Positions 23,329-31,089 of a DNA stretch of 31,089 nt are shown here, one piece after another. This DNA comes from a virus, in the IMG/VR virus record IMGVR_UViG_3300046519_000274, positions 1-31,089 of that record; one strand, written 5' to 3'. The notes beneath the pieces are model-generated. The model ran no database searches. It worked only from the letters and a program-made list of their open reading frames with translations, and was not told where the DNA came from. Position 1 is the stretch's first letter; the number at the start of each line of letters is the position of its first letter. The position numbers were made by a program, and so were the translations under genes.

Positions 23329-23712
23329 TTAGTGTTCAGTGATGATTCGAAGCGTGACGCTGCCCTGGTAGGTAACGCCGTCTGGTTCCCGGTTGGTTTG
23401 TTTGCGGTCAACGCGAATCGAGACAACGCGACCGGTAGTGAGCGCAAGCGGTCTTTCGTGAGTCGCGGCATCGATCTCGGCCATGAGGCGCTTCACTTCC
23501 TCCTGGCCTTTGAAGTCAGACCAGACCGACAGATAGAACAGCCGGATATCGCGGCGGCTGGCCAACGGGTCATCGTTGCTGGATATCTCGTAGTCCAAGG
23601 AGACATAGGGAAACGGCGCATCCATAGGCACACTGTCGTAGATCGGACACGACACCTCAGCTACAAGCCGGCCGAAAAGCGCCACCTGCAAGGCAAATGA
23701 TGGATCAGCCAT
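23329..23712 (-). CDS. tail terminator/completion protein (DUF3168 family)
   Basis: A 127-residue protein of the DUF3168 family, which includes gpU-like proteins that cap the tail tube. Typical segments are VPMDAPFPYVSLDY near residue 28 and IRLFYLSVWSDFKGQEEVKRLM in the middle. The start overlaps the upstream gene by 8 bases, so translation is coupled. Its order after gp10-like and before tail tube is standard. Confidence 0.85.
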   Translation of the reverse strand: MADPSFALQVALFGRLVAEVSCPIYDSVPMDAPFPYVSLDYEISSNDDPLASRRDIRLFYLSVWSDFKGQEEVKRLMAEIDAATHERPLALTTGRVVSIRVDRKQTNREPDGVTYQGSVTLRIITEH

Positions 23713-24283
23713 TGCCCAACTCCTCCGCGGCGCGCTGCAGGGTGTTACTGACCGCGTGCCTGATGCTGGCCAAGATGAACTCCTTGTTCACGTCATAGGC
23801 CGGACGGAGCCAGGGGTGAGCTGGACGAGCCGGAATGTCCGGGTACTTGCCGAAGAAGTGCGCACCATCGCTCTTGTTCTTCGTGTCGCGAGCCCGAAGC
23901 GCGTTGCGGCGGCCACCCATCTTCGACTTGTCTCGGTTGTTGGTGTGCTCACCCCCAACCGCATCGGCATCATTGCGGCGGTACAACGTGCCGCTATAGC
24001 CCTTGGTGCCGTACTCGAGGAACCGCAAGTAGAAGAACCGGCGGTTGTCCTTTTTTCCTCGCAAGCCGATTTGAGCATCAAGCCCCGATTTGCTGACAAA
24101 GGCTTCCAGCGCTTCCGCTGCTTGACCCGAATCACGCGGCACCAGTTGCTTCATGGTGTCGAGCAGCTTGTCGGCAGCTTCCTGCATCGCCGGCCTGAGC
24201 TCGTTGTCCAGTAGCGTGTGGATGTTGCGCAGCGTCTTCCTGAGCTTGAAGTCGCCCGCCATCCGCGATCTGCGAGCTGCCAT
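23705..24283 (-). CDS. HK97 gp10-like tail component
   Basis: A 192-residue protein of the HK97 gp10 family (neck/tail joining). It starts MAARRSRMAGDFKLRKTL, and the family segments LRPAMQEAADKLLDTMKQLVPRDSG and RFLEYGTKGYSG are clear. A long charged insert (residues 105-145, RDKSKMGGRRNALRARD) is unusual for the family, which normally runs about 140 residues. RBS GGAG precedes the ATG at 24283; it lies four bases from the upstream small gene. Confidence 0.85.
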   Translation of the reverse strand: MAARRSRMAGDFKLRKTLRNIHTLLDNELRPAMQEAADKLLDTMKQLVPRDSGQAAEALEAFVSKSGLDAQIGLRGKKDNRRFFYLRFLEYGTKGYSGTLYRRNDADAVGGEHTNNRDKSKMGGRRNALRARDTKNKSDGAHFFGKYPDIPARPAHPWLRPAYDVNKEFILASIRHAVSNTLQRAAEELGNG

Positions 24284-24286
24284 GGC

Positions 24287-24481
24287 TTACTCCTTGGGGG
24301 CAGGCTTACCCTTCACCGGTTTGGCCGTAGGCTCTGCTGCTGGCTCGGGCTCATCGGTCACCACTTCCACCAGGCGCCGTGTGATCAGCTCCTCACCCAA
24401 CCCCGGATCAACAACGAATTCATCGCCCGCAGTGTGGCGACCCATCGGGCCAGAGAGGCTGGCCAGGGCACGTACTTTCAT
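24287..24481 (-). CDS. small acidic/proline-rich phage protein (64 aa)
   Basis: A 64-residue protein with a folded N-terminal part (VRALASLSGPMGRHTAGDEF) and a Pro/Ala/Glu/Lys tail from residue 44. RBS GAGG is present. It occupies the small-gene slot between head-closure and gp10-like genes that occurs in many HK97-type phages. The function is unknown. Confidence 0.65.
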   Translation of the reverse strand: MKVRALASLSGPMGRHTAGDEFVVDPGLGEELITRRLVEVVTDEPEPAAEPTAKPVKGKPAPKE

Positions 24482-24493
24482 CTTGAAACCTCG

Positions 24494-24814
24494 TTATGGA
24501 TGGACGACGTTCGAGCAGAGCAACCGAAGCATCGTTAGATCGTTATCCGGCAATGCTGCCTCGATCAGATAGGTTTTGGTTTTGTGCACAAGGCGCATAC
24601 CGGCAACCACATTCGCACGATGTCGGATGCGGATCTCGGCCGAAACAACCCTCTGCAGTTGATCGGCAACAGTTGCGATACGGCCAGTCGGGATGGCGAT
24701 TTCGGCCCAGAGCTTGCCGAGCTCGACCCACGATTCAGTTAATCCGCCACCCGGGCGGTTAACCTTTTGCGACTCGAGGAGTGCGCATCGGTGCTTCAGA
24801 CGACCGGCGCGCAT
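24494..24814 (-). CDS. head-closure protein (SPP1 gp16-like)
   Basis: A 106-residue protein of the phage head-tail adaptor family: it begins MRAGRLKHRCALLES and continues with WVELGKLWAEIAIPTGR and later IRHRANVVAGMRLVHKTKTY, the usual beta-barrel pattern. It closes the connector after packaging and receives the tail. The ATG at 24814 overlaps the upstream stop as TAATG; a longer frame upstream would lie within the connector gene and is rejected. Confidence 0.85.
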   Translation of the reverse strand: MRAGRLKHRCALLESQKVNRPGGGLTESWVELGKLWAEIAIPTGRIATVADQLQRVVSAEIRIRHRANVVAGMRLVHKTKTYLIEAALPDNDLTMLRLLCSNVVHP

Positions 24815-25155
24815 TACACACCCCAGCCAATGCGATATGGCGTTAACAAGGATCGTGACCCCATGGGCAGCTCGGTAGAAATCGTACCCACGACGACATC
24901 TTCCCGGTTCGCGTAGAGACTGCCGGCGATCAGCAGACACGCCGCGCGGATGGACGGGTTGATGACAATTGGCTTGCTGCCAGCAAAACCATCCGACACG
25001 GCTGCAGCCAACGACAATTCATCCGCATAAAAGCGTCGGTTCAGAAACTGCGTCGCGCTGTCTTCAGCCGCGGTCAAGAGCAACTCAACATGCGCACGGT
25101 CATCGTCTTCTGCCCGCAAATGCTGCATTGCCTCCTCAGTAGGAATCGCGTTCAT
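24814..25155 (-). CDS. head-tail connector protein (HK97 gp6-like)
   Basis: A 113-residue, mainly helical protein with the gp6-like pattern: LRAEDDDRAHVELLLTAAED at residues 13-32, then FLNRRFY, and a second helix pair NPSIRAACLLIAGSLYANRE. It forms a ring below the portal. It begins one base after the stop of the Asp-Ala-repeat protein gene and is coupled to the head-closure gene. Confidence 0.9.
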   Translation of the reverse strand: MNAIPTEEAMQHLRAEDDDRAHVELLLTAAEDSATQFLNRRFYADELSLAAAVSDGFAGSKPIVINPSIRAACLLIAGSLYANREDVVVGTISTELPMGSRSLLTPYRIGWGV

Positions 25156-25156
25156 A

Positions 25157-25540
25157 TCAGGCCTTAGGGTCGGTATCAGTCGCCAATCCCTTTGCGATCA
25201 ACAAAAGCGCTTCGTGTTTAGGTGAGGCATACCCCGCACCGCCAGCTTGACGGATTTCCTTTCCGTCCAGGTAACTGCGGACTGGATAGATCACCAACTG
25301 ATTGCAAGAGGTAACAGCGTCAGCGTCAGCGTCAGCGTCAGCGTCAGCGTCAGCGTCAGCGTCAGCGTCAGCGTCAGCGTCAAATGCTTGTGGGCTGTGC
25401 GGCGGCGAATCAACGACCGCTGAAACAACCGTAGAAGTCTGAGCGTCCACGGGAGCAGAATTGAAGAGTGTTCCCTCAACTGTATCAACCGCACCAACGG
25501 GGTCGGTATCTGCGGGTCTTGCGTGGGGTCCGCGGGCCAT
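25157..25540 (-). CDS. phage protein with Asp-Ala tandem repeat
   Basis: A 127-residue protein between major capsid and connector. Residues about 55-76 are eleven consecutive Asp-Ala dipeptides. The C-terminal 45 residues (NQLVIYPVRSYLDGKEIRQA) look folded. The ATG at 25540 is preferred because GGAGG precedes it by 7 bases; an in-frame TTG at 25597 would add 19 residues through a hairpin. The acidic flexible repeat could be a linker. Position suggests a capsid- or connector-associated accessory protein; the function is unknown. Confidence 0.7.
   Translation of the reverse strand: MARGPHARPADTDPVGAVDTVEGTLFNSAPVDAQTSTVVSAVVDSPPHSPQAFDADADADADADADADADADADAVTSCNQLVIYPVRSYLDGKEIRQAGGAGYASPKHEALLLIAKGLATDTDPKA
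25315..25380. repeat. eleven tandem CAGCGT hexamers
   Basis: An uninterrupted array of eleven 6-bp units with no point change, encoding (Asp-Ala)11 on the minus strand. Perfect simple repeats like this are prone to slippage; the hexamer unit keeps the frame. Confidence 0.95.
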
Positions 25541-25600
25541 TCTCGTGCCTCCAAAAGAGTTAGAGCCGCCTTTGTACGGCTCTCCTTGATTGGTCAAATT

Positions 25601-26794
25601 TTAAGGCGCGGCGATCAAGGGCCCGGTCACGAATGCTTCAGGTCGATACACCGCAAACGCCAGTCGCTCCTCAGCACGGATGGTGACCATGTTGTTTTCG
25701 AAGTCTTTGTCGTTCTCTGTCGACACCAACACTTCGATGCCCATGCGATCAAAGATCTGTGCCGCCAGGCTAAAAGCCCCCGTCAGGAACTGGTTCTGGA
25801 CAATGGCCTGCGTTTCAACAACAGGCAGATTCCACAGCCGCGGCGAAGTGCCTTCCTGCGGCTTGCCGATGATGTAGCGGTTCTCGCCATCCTTAAGCAG
25901 TTCGATTGCGGCCCAGTCAATTGGGTTGAGCACGATGCCGGTGGACGGGAATTCAGCCAGCGTGGCCTGGAGCAGTGCCAAGCGAATGCGATCAATGCGT
26001 TGCTCAGCTGCAACAGCGATGCCGGCCGGCGCCAGGTAGGCTTGAGCCTGCGGAATAATGCCGTGCAAATTGTTCCCGGTACCGTTGCCGTAAAGCAGCT
26101 GCGCCTCTTCAGCCAGCAGCAAACCGTAGCGAGCCCGGGCGTCGATGTAGCTTTGCAAAGCGGCAGCGTCATCGAGGATCTGGCGACTACCTTTGAACAG
26201 GTGCGCAATCGTACGAACGTTCGCGTTTTCCAAGCCGAAGGTCAGTTCGCTGTAAGGCTTGGCCAACCCCTCGCCGACGATCGCGGCATTATTGGTGAAG
26301 CCGGTCTCGCGCACGTACTCGACCGCGTTGGAACCCGTGGTACCAGGGGCGACCAGATCACGGATCGTCAGTCGACGCTGAGGCGCAAGAATGACGCCGA
26401 CGCGCTCCGCCGGTACCAATGCGCCACCCGATGCAGGCGCCGAGGTAAGCGCAGCCCGCGGGACCTCGACCCGGCGAGAGCCACGGAACGAGCTGCCCAC
26501 ACCCTCCTCCTGCATCTTGGCCGCCACCAACTGGCCGGCAGAATGCTGAACTTCAGGATCATGCTGCTTCCCAGCATTGACCAGTTTCTGCTCGGCTTCC
26601 TGCATGCGGGCTTGCAGTTCACCTTGCTTCAGCAGAAGTTCGTCCACCTTGCCGCGGGTTTCCGCCTGCATCTCACCGGAGGCTTTGATTTCCTTTTCGG
26701 TGCGCTCGGCGTAGGTCTTGATCTGATCAGCGACGGCTTTCAGGTCGGCCTGGGTTTGTTTCTGCGATGCTTCGATTTGGGAAAGATCTGGCAT
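25601..26794 (-). CDS. major capsid protein (HK97 gp5-like, with delta scaffold domain)
   Basis: A 397-residue HK97-fold capsid protein. Residues 1-95 are a Gln/Glu/Lys-rich coiled coil, the scaffold-like delta domain that the prohead protease removes. The mature part begins around residues 95-115 (FRGSRRVEVPRAALTSAPAS, GGALVPAE) and includes LFKGSRQILDDAAALQSYID, LLYGNGTGNNLHGII, and WAAIELLKDGENRYI. The ATG at 26794 follows GAAGGAACACAAA; the frame to 26827 would read through the terminator. The neighbouring protease gene is upstream. Confidence 0.95.
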   Translation of the reverse strand: MPDLSQIEASQKQTQADLKAVADQIKTYAERTEKEIKASGEMQAETRGKVDELLLKQGELQARMQEAEQKLVNAGKQHDPEVQHSAGQLVAAKMQEEGVGSSFRGSRRVEVPRAALTSAPASGGALVPAERVGVILAPQRRLTIRDLVAPGTTGSNAVEYVRETGFTNNAAIVGEGLAKPYSELTFGLENANVRTIAHLFKGSRQILDDAAALQSYIDARARYGLLLAEEAQLLYGNGTGNNLHGIIPQAQAYLAPAGIAVAAEQRIDRIRLALLQATLAEFPSTGIVLNPIDWAAIELLKDGENRYIIGKPQEGTSPRLWNLPVVETQAIVQNQFLTGAFSLAAQIFDRMGIEVLVSTENDKDFENNMVTIRAEERLAFAVYRPEAFVTGPLIAAP

Positions 26795-26814
26795 TTTGTG
26801 TTCCTTCAGAAATG

Positions 26815-26837
26815 AAAAAACCGCCACGCGGGCGGTT
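26815..26837 (-). terminator. terminator hairpin between protease and capsid genes
   Basis: On the minus strand an ACCGCC/GGCGGT stem with a short loop is followed by six T, about 20 bases before the capsid ATG. The hairpin is strong for a position inside the head operon, so it probably modulates rather than blocks capsid transcription or ends processed mRNAs. Confidence 0.75.
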
Positions 26838-26863
26838 AGTAATCGGTCTGCTGAGACAGTCGT

Positions 26864-27727
26864 TTAGCGGACGGGGATGAGGCCCCGTAGCGCCGACGCC
26901 TGGGTTGCGGTTTCTTCAAACGCGGATATATCAAGGGCAGCGCGAAGCGTACCCGGCACGACAGCGCGAGGCTTGTCGCCACCGGCAGCGCTAGGCGTAC
27001 CGGTCTTGATTTCGGAAAGCAGTTTGCGTCTTTCGGTGCGGGGCATTCCGGACTTGGCGAGGGCGGCGTCCAAACGGCGCGCGGCGTGCGCCTGACTCTG
27101 CTCTTGGTCGGTGGCTTCCTTCACTTCATCGGCGGAAATGAGGCCGGTGGCGAAGCCCTTCTCCATGGCAGTAGCCCCGCCCATGTAGGTCTCCGCATCC
27201 AGCATCGATTCGACGGTCTTCTCATCTTGACCACTGGTGTCGGCATACAGGCCGATCATGGCACGGTCGAACTCCTCCATGGTATCGGCCAGCTCACGGA
27301 TCGCATGTCGATTCCCGGCAAAGTAGGTCCAGCAATTGTGGATCATCAAAAAGGCGGTTTTGGCCACCTCGCGCGTTTCACCGGCCATGGCGATGACGGA
27401 TGCCGCTGAGGCTGCCAGGCCTAACACCTTGGTCGTAACCTGCTGGGAATGCTCGCGCAGCCGGTTATAAATGGCGATGCCTTCAAACATGTCGCCGCCT
27501 GGCGAGTTGATGTACACGGTGACGGGCTTGTCGCCGATGGCTCGCAACGCGGCATCCACACGCTTCACTGTGACGCCCTCTCCCCACCAATCCTCGCCAA
27601 TGATCCCGTACATGGTGATGGTGTCGGTCCCGGTTTCCGTGGCAGCACGGATATCCGGATTCCACATTTCGAGCGCACGGGGGCTCAGCTCGAAGCGAAA
27701 GCCGCTGGCTTTGATATTCAGCGCCAT
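26864..27727 (-). CDS. ClpP-like prohead maturation protease
   Basis: A 287-residue serine protease of the ClpP/S14 fold that removes the capsid delta domain. Motifs: VYINSPGGDMFEGIAIYN near residues 71-88 (oxyanion region), catalytic Ser107 in GLAASAAS and His130 in FLMIHNCW, then the acidic residue region around 170-190. The last 90 residues are a charged tail with TPSAAGGDK. AGGAGTAACC precedes the ATG, which lies two bases after the portal stop. Confidence 0.9.
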   Translation of the reverse strand: MALNIKASGFRFELSPRALEMWNPDIRAATETGTDTITMYGIIGEDWWGEGVTVKRVDAALRAIGDKPVTVYINSPGGDMFEGIAIYNRLREHSQQVTTKVLGLAASAASVIAMAGETREVAKTAFLMIHNCWTYFAGNRHAIRELADTMEEFDRAMIGLYADTSGQDEKTVESMLDAETYMGGATAMEKGFATGLISADEVKEATDQEQSQAHAARRLDAALAKSGMPRTERRKLLSEIKTGTPSAAGGDKPRAVVPGTLRAALDISAFEETATQASALRGLIPVR

Positions 27728-27729
27728 GG

Positions 27730-29031
27730 TTACTCCTGGTCCTGGCCAAGCCAGTTTTTCAAAGCAGCCTGTGCGGCTTGCCCGTCGGTTGTTTTCCCCA
27801 ACTGATCAATCGGGGTGAGGTTGGTCTGTACGGTGAGCACCGCGGCGTTCCCGCCCATGCGGGGCAGGTTCTCTTTAACCCGGCAGTCATCCCGGGTGTA
27901 GATGCCGTTCTGCACCATCGTGCTATAAAGCGCAGCCCGGGCGGCGCTGTCGGCTTTGAGAAAGGCTTCAAGGGCGAACTCGGCGTAATAGGTTCGGCGT
28001 TCAACCGCCGTCAGCAAGCGCTTGTTCACGCACTGCTGTATCTGGTTGGTGATCGAACTGATGCTGAACGTGAGGAACGCGATCATCTGTTGTTCAAGGC
28101 CCGTTCCCCAATTGCTGCCGGCGTCTGTCTTGCCGACCATCCAAGGGGGCACGCCGAACCAGCGACAGACCTCTTCAATGCTGTACGCTCTGGATTCCAA
28201 CAACTGAGCATCGACCGGATTGATGCCGATCGACTCTGGCGTGATGCCCTGCTCGAGCACCGGCGAGCGACCGGCATTCAGCGCGCCCGACACCTGTTTC
28301 ACGTAGTCACGGAATTCTTCGCGCTGCTCGGGCTTCAGGACCCGGTCGACCTTGAAGGCCACGGCAGGCAGCAAACCATTCTTAAAGGTGCCATTGGCAG
28401 CGTCGTCCGCCGACATCGCAGCGCCGAATACGTCCGCGCCGTATCGTATGGCCGAGAGCCCGACGCGGCCGTCCAGGCTGAACGCTGGGATATGCAGCAT
28501 GTTTTCGCGTTCGATTTTCCGCCGCGCGCCCTTTTTCGGTCGGAACCAGTACTCAACACGGCCATCACTGTCGAGCTCAAGATCCACGCGCGACGGCAGC
28601 AGAAAATCCAGGGCGACGGTCCGACCGCCGATCCGCAGGATCTCGGCGAAGGCATTGCCACGCAGCAACATGGCGGCGACCATTGCCTGCCAGAACTGAA
28701 AGGCGGTCATGTCTTCGTTCGGGCTGGTGTGGATGACGTCGTAAATCGGAAAGTCGCGAGCATCGCTCCTACCGCCATCCACCTCGCGGCGATAGACCCC
28801 GAGTGGAAGTCCAGCCACCGAGGTGGAGATGATCCGCACGCACGACCAGACCGCCGACAGTTGCATGGCGTTGTCGACGGTGACCGTTTTCCCGGAGCTC
28901 GACTGCCCTCCAGGGAACTGGCCCCAAAAACCGCCGTCGCTCAACTTGATCGACTTTCCGAACCACTCCCCCAAAGAAGCGCTGGGCTTGCGGGCGGCGC
29001 GACCGATTACGAACGATAAGGATTTAGTCAC
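27730..29031 (-). CDS. portal protein (HK97 family)
   Basis: A 433-residue portal protein of HK97 type that forms the packaging vertex. Segments: VTVDNAMQLSAVWSCVRIIS (51-70), FWQAMVAAMLLRGNAFAEIL, SIEEVCRWFGVPPWMVG in the clip/stem part, then WGTGLEQQMIAFLTFSI. Length is normal. It starts with GTG at 29031, overlapping the upstream small membrane protein by 8 bases. The C-terminus ends KNWLGQDQE. Confidence 0.95.
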   Translation of the reverse strand: MTKSLSFVIGRAARKPSASLGEWFGKSIKLSDGGFWGQFPGGQSSSGKTVTVDNAMQLSAVWSCVRIISTSVAGLPLGVYRREVDGGRSDARDFPIYDVIHTSPNEDMTAFQFWQAMVAAMLLRGNAFAEILRIGGRTVALDFLLPSRVDLELDSDGRVEYWFRPKKGARRKIERENMLHIPAFSLDGRVGLSAIRYGADVFGAAMSADDAANGTFKNGLLPAVAFKVDRVLKPEQREEFRDYVKQVSGALNAGRSPVLEQGITPESIGINPVDAQLLESRAYSIEEVCRWFGVPPWMVGKTDAGSNWGTGLEQQMIAFLTFSISSITNQIQQCVNKRLLTAVERRTYYAEFALEAFLKADSAARAALYSTMVQNGIYTRDDCRVKENLPRMGGNAAVLTVQTNLTPIDQLGKTTDGQAAQAALKNWLGQDQE

Positions 29032-29185
29032 TTGTCAGCCCCTTGCGCACAAAGCCCGCGATAAGAAACAGAGCGCCGGCACCGGCCAGCAATGACCAGC
29101 CAAGGCCTGCCAGAATGTAAACGCCCGCGACGGCCAGGCCGAACCCGCACAGTGCGGTGAATATGAAGAGGTGTAATGGGTTCAT
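29024..29185 (-). CDS. 53-aa two-helix membrane protein
   Basis: A small gene between terminase and portal. The ATG at 29185 overlaps the terminase stop as ATGA, and its stop overlaps the portal start by 8 bases, so it is tightly coupled on both sides. It encodes MNPLHLFIFTALCGFGLAVA then a second hydrophobic helix (WSLLAGAGALFLIAGF) and ends VRKGLTSD. Two hydrophobic spans in 53 residues are like a small holin or membrane-tether. No holin is visible in the lysis cassettes, which makes it a candidate, but the position is unusual for one. Confidence 0.75.
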   Translation of the reverse strand: MNPLHLFIFTALCGFGLAVAGVYILAGLGWSLLAGAGALFLIAGFVRKGLTSD

Positions 29186-30870
29186 ACGATGATCGGATTC
29201 CGAATGGCTGCCATGAAGTCATCGTTTCCCCGGCCTTCGGGGTTCAGAGAAATCAAGGTCACCGCGTTGAATAGGGCCATCAAGGGATCGATCTTGGCCG
29301 AGCCACTGGCTTGCTTGGTGATCAGGATGGAGTTCGCGCGCGGCTCGACCTTCGCGTTGCTGACACACCAGGCCATCATGGGTTGGCCGCCGTGTTTCAT
29401 CCCGCCTTCGGCCAATTTGCGCTCTGCCGTCTTGATCGCCCCGCCGAGCTTCCAGCCCTGGCTGATGGCGACAATCTTTTCCGGAGGGATTTCGCGCTCG
29501 ATCATCGCGTCGTAAATCGCGCCAATCCCGACCGGGTCAACGCCGACCTTGTCCAGCAGGCCCGACTCTTCCACCTGTTCAACCAGGTCGGCCACCTCAA
29601 GCACGTCATCGCCGATTCGCTTTGACAGGGTCAGGTCGCCGTCTTTCTCAAAGTCGTGAAAACGAGGGGCTTCTGCCTTTCTTCGCTCGAGCACGGAGGG
29701 ATGCGCCCAGGCGTGAGTCCAAACCAACCAGTCCCGGGTTCGTTTGTCCCGGCCCACCGCGGCGAAACCCAGCAAGTCGTCCAGGCCACCGCCATCGATC
29801 CCGATGTCGATCACGTCGCATCGGGCAATCACATCATCAAGGGTGAGCTTCTTTTCTGCTGCGCCGACCCAATAGTCAGCGCCTGCCCACCGATCGGAGC
29901 GCAATGCGAGGCCGATCTCGACGTTAAGGTGCTTGGACATGAAGCCCAGCACCTCAGCCTCACCGGCCTCCTCCGCTTTTTTCATCTCCCGGGTGAGGAA
30001 CTTCTCGCTGACCGAATACCCCATGTTCGGGTTGGTGATGTAGAAGTTCTCGGGCTTGCGATGATCATCTGCCTCAAGGATCTTTTTCGGAAACTCGTAG
30101 ATCACCGGCAGGAAGTTCGGATCGACAATCGTGCCGTCACGCACTCCTCGGGCGTACTGGAGCTTTTCGCGAAACACGCCCGCCGGGGGCTGGTCAGACT
30201 GCGTCGTGAGATAGATCACGAACCCTTCGGGCCGAGAGGCCAATCCGCCGGTGGCTTCGCGGAGCATGTTCGCCGCATGTGGGTTCTTGCCAAAGAGGTG
30301 AAGCTCGTCAACCAGGACGACAGCGGCTTTTTTCCCGCCGACAGTGTTTTGATCGGCGGCTACCACCTTCAATGTCGCCCCGGACTCACGATGGGTGATC
30401 GTCCGAACGTGATCCTGCACATGCAGCAGAGCCGAAAGCTCTTCGTCGTGTTTGACCATGTCGCGCGCAGGCGCGTAGGCGTTGTTCGCCACCTCGATCG
30501 TCGGCGCCAGGATGATGAACTCGGCTGACTGGCGCCAGTTGCGGATCAGCACCGTGAGCATAATCGCGGCAGCGATGGTGCTCTTTGCGTTCTTTTTACT
30601 GATGAGGAGAAAGAACTCCTGAATCAGCCGCTCGCCAGTATTGGAGTTGTAGGCGCCGAAAATGGCGCCGGCCAGGTCACTGATCCACGGTGCACAGGAG
30701 TCGCCAATCAACGGGCTACCCGGTGCGTCGACAATCCGCAGGTCATTGAGGACCTGCATGCACGCGGCCGCCTCATCCGGAAACAGCGGCGGAAACGGAA
30801 CCAGCGATTGTCGATTGATGATTCGCGACTCCCAGTCTGGGCACGCTGTGTCCCAGGTGGGTTCGTTCAC
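29182..30870 (-). CDS. terminase large subunit
   Basis: A 562-residue HK97-type (Terminase_1) ATPase/nuclease that cuts and packages DNA. Walker A-like ISKKNAKST at residues 90-98, Walker B VVLVDEL at 184-190 with D188/E189, an EGFVIYLTTQSDQPPAG coupling motif, and nuclease acids in DIGIDGGGLDDL near residue 360. Length is normal. It begins with GTG (30870) directly after the small-subunit stop; no strong ribosome binding site is seen, so translation is likely coupled to the small subunit. Confidence 0.95.
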   Translation of the reverse strand: MNEPTWDTACPDWESRIINRQSLVPFPPLFPDEAAACMQVLNDLRIVDAPGSPLIGDSCAPWISDLAGAIFGAYNSNTGERLIQEFFLLISKKNAKSTIAAAIMLTVLIRNWRQSAEFIILAPTIEVANNAYAPARDMVKHDEELSALLHVQDHVRTITHRESGATLKVVAADQNTVGGKKAAVVLVDELHLFGKNPHAANMLREATGGLASRPEGFVIYLTTQSDQPPAGVFREKLQYARGVRDGTIVDPNFLPVIYEFPKKILEADDHRKPENFYITNPNMGYSVSEKFLTREMKKAEEAGEAEVLGFMSKHLNVEIGLALRSDRWAGADYWVGAAEKKLTLDDVIARCDVIDIGIDGGGLDDLLGFAAVGRDKRTRDWLVWTHAWAHPSVLERRKAEAPRFHDFEKDGDLTLSKRIGDDVLEVADLVEQVEESGLLDKVGVDPVGIGAIYDAMIEREIPPEKIVAISQGWKLGGAIKTAERKLAEGGMKHGGQPMMAWCVSNAKVEPRANSILITKQASGSAKIDPLMALFNAVTLISLNPEGRGNDDFMAAIRNPIIV

Positions 30871-31089
30871 TTATTTCACCGATCGCAAATGAATTGGGGG
30901 TGGAGGTGCAGCGCCGAACTTGCCTTTGGCAGCCTTCTTCGCGGCATCTTCCTTTTCTTCTTTTTTGCCGCCTTCACCTTTACGCGGATGAATGAACGGC
31001 ATGAGTGCTTTCGCTGCGTCGACCCGAAGCTTCGCGTCCGCGTCGTAGTCGTTCATGGTCGCGATCAAGAATGCTTTCGGATCGGTAAA
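30871..31089 (-). CDS. terminase small subunit, C-terminal part (cut by window end)
   Basis: The last 72 residues of a protein whose 5' end lies outside the window. The visible part has a helix (DYDADAKLRVDAAKALMPFI) then a charged Lys/Glu and Pro-rich tail ending PPPPIHLRSVK. It is directly upstream of the terminase large subunit, one base before its GTG. The call rests on position and on the helix, which resembles small terminase subunits that bind DNA repeats. Confidence 0.7.
   Translation of the reverse strand, partial: FTDPKAFLIATMNDYDADAKLRVDAAKALMPFIHPRKGEGGKKEEKEDAAKKAAKGKFGAAPPPPIHLRSVK

Noticed and set aside
25291-25554. Leu-Thr repeat frame in the CAGCGT array
   Set aside because: Another frame of the same simple repeat; the Asp-Ala frame has the better RBS (GGAGG) and fits between its neighbours.
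25523-26815. 430-codon plus-strand open frame opposite the capsid gene
   Set aside because: Antisense shadow of the capsid and Asp-Ala genes, which are well supported by motifs and order.
27778-29019. 413-codon plus-strand open frame opposite the portal gene
   Set aside because: Antisense shadow; the portal protein motifs are on the minus strand.
29656-30528. 290-codon plus-strand frame opposite the terminase gene
   Set aside because: Antisense shadow; terminase Walker and nuclease motifs are on the minus strand.

Overview
The window is the late (structural and lysis) half of an HK97-type tailed prophage (siphovirus-like). It lies almost entirely on the minus strand and is followed at its 3' end by a mosaic of accessory genes and prophage debris. 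GC-rich coding, the LexA boxes (CTG-N10-CAG), the lysis genes and the small hypothetical families suggest a Pseudomonas host, probably of the fluorescens/syringae type. This is an inference from protein style, not from a database search. No integrase, repressor, replication gene, tRNA or convincing attachment site is visible, so the early half of the prophage lies outside the window to the right.

Right to left, following transcription: terminase small subunit (cut by the window end), terminase large subunit, a 53-residue two-helix membrane protein, portal, ClpP-like prohead protease, major capsid, an Asp-Ala-repeat protein, head-tail connector, head-closure protein, a small acidic protein, HK97 gp10-like, DUF3168 tail terminator, tail tube, tail assembly chaperone (with a -1 frameshift extension), a 1945-residue tape measure, then a short tail-tip set (302-aa tail protein, tail fibre, DUF1566 lectin-like protein, fibre-assembly-like protein, permuted papain-fold hydrolase). 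After that come a coiled-coil protein, DUF1353 and an exported moron protein.

From about 1.4 to 11.5 kb the end of the late region is present twice. Two GH19 endolysin / Rz / Rz1 cassettes occur: 2.0-3.1 kb intact, 8.9-10.0 kb decayed by two frameshifts and an amber codon. There are two DUF1353 loci (one only a 3' remnant), two copies of a LexA-controlled coiled-coil gene (one followed by an SRAP/YedK gene), two copies of a 69-aa gene (one broken), and one intact SRAP gene plus a second SRAP 3' remnant. Cargo genes sit between them: an acyltransferase-3 membrane protein, a Sel1-repeat exported protein and two unrecognised exported proteins.

At the left end (0.3-1.25 kb) is a low-GC gene whose C-terminal half resembles the uracil-DNA glycosylase superfamily and whose N-terminal part is five 14-residue charged repeats. 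The most notable points are this protein, the SOS-controlled coiled-coil/SRAP unit, the recurrent terminator-plus-ribosome-binding-site leader in front of several phage genes, and the programmed frameshift in the tail chaperone gene.
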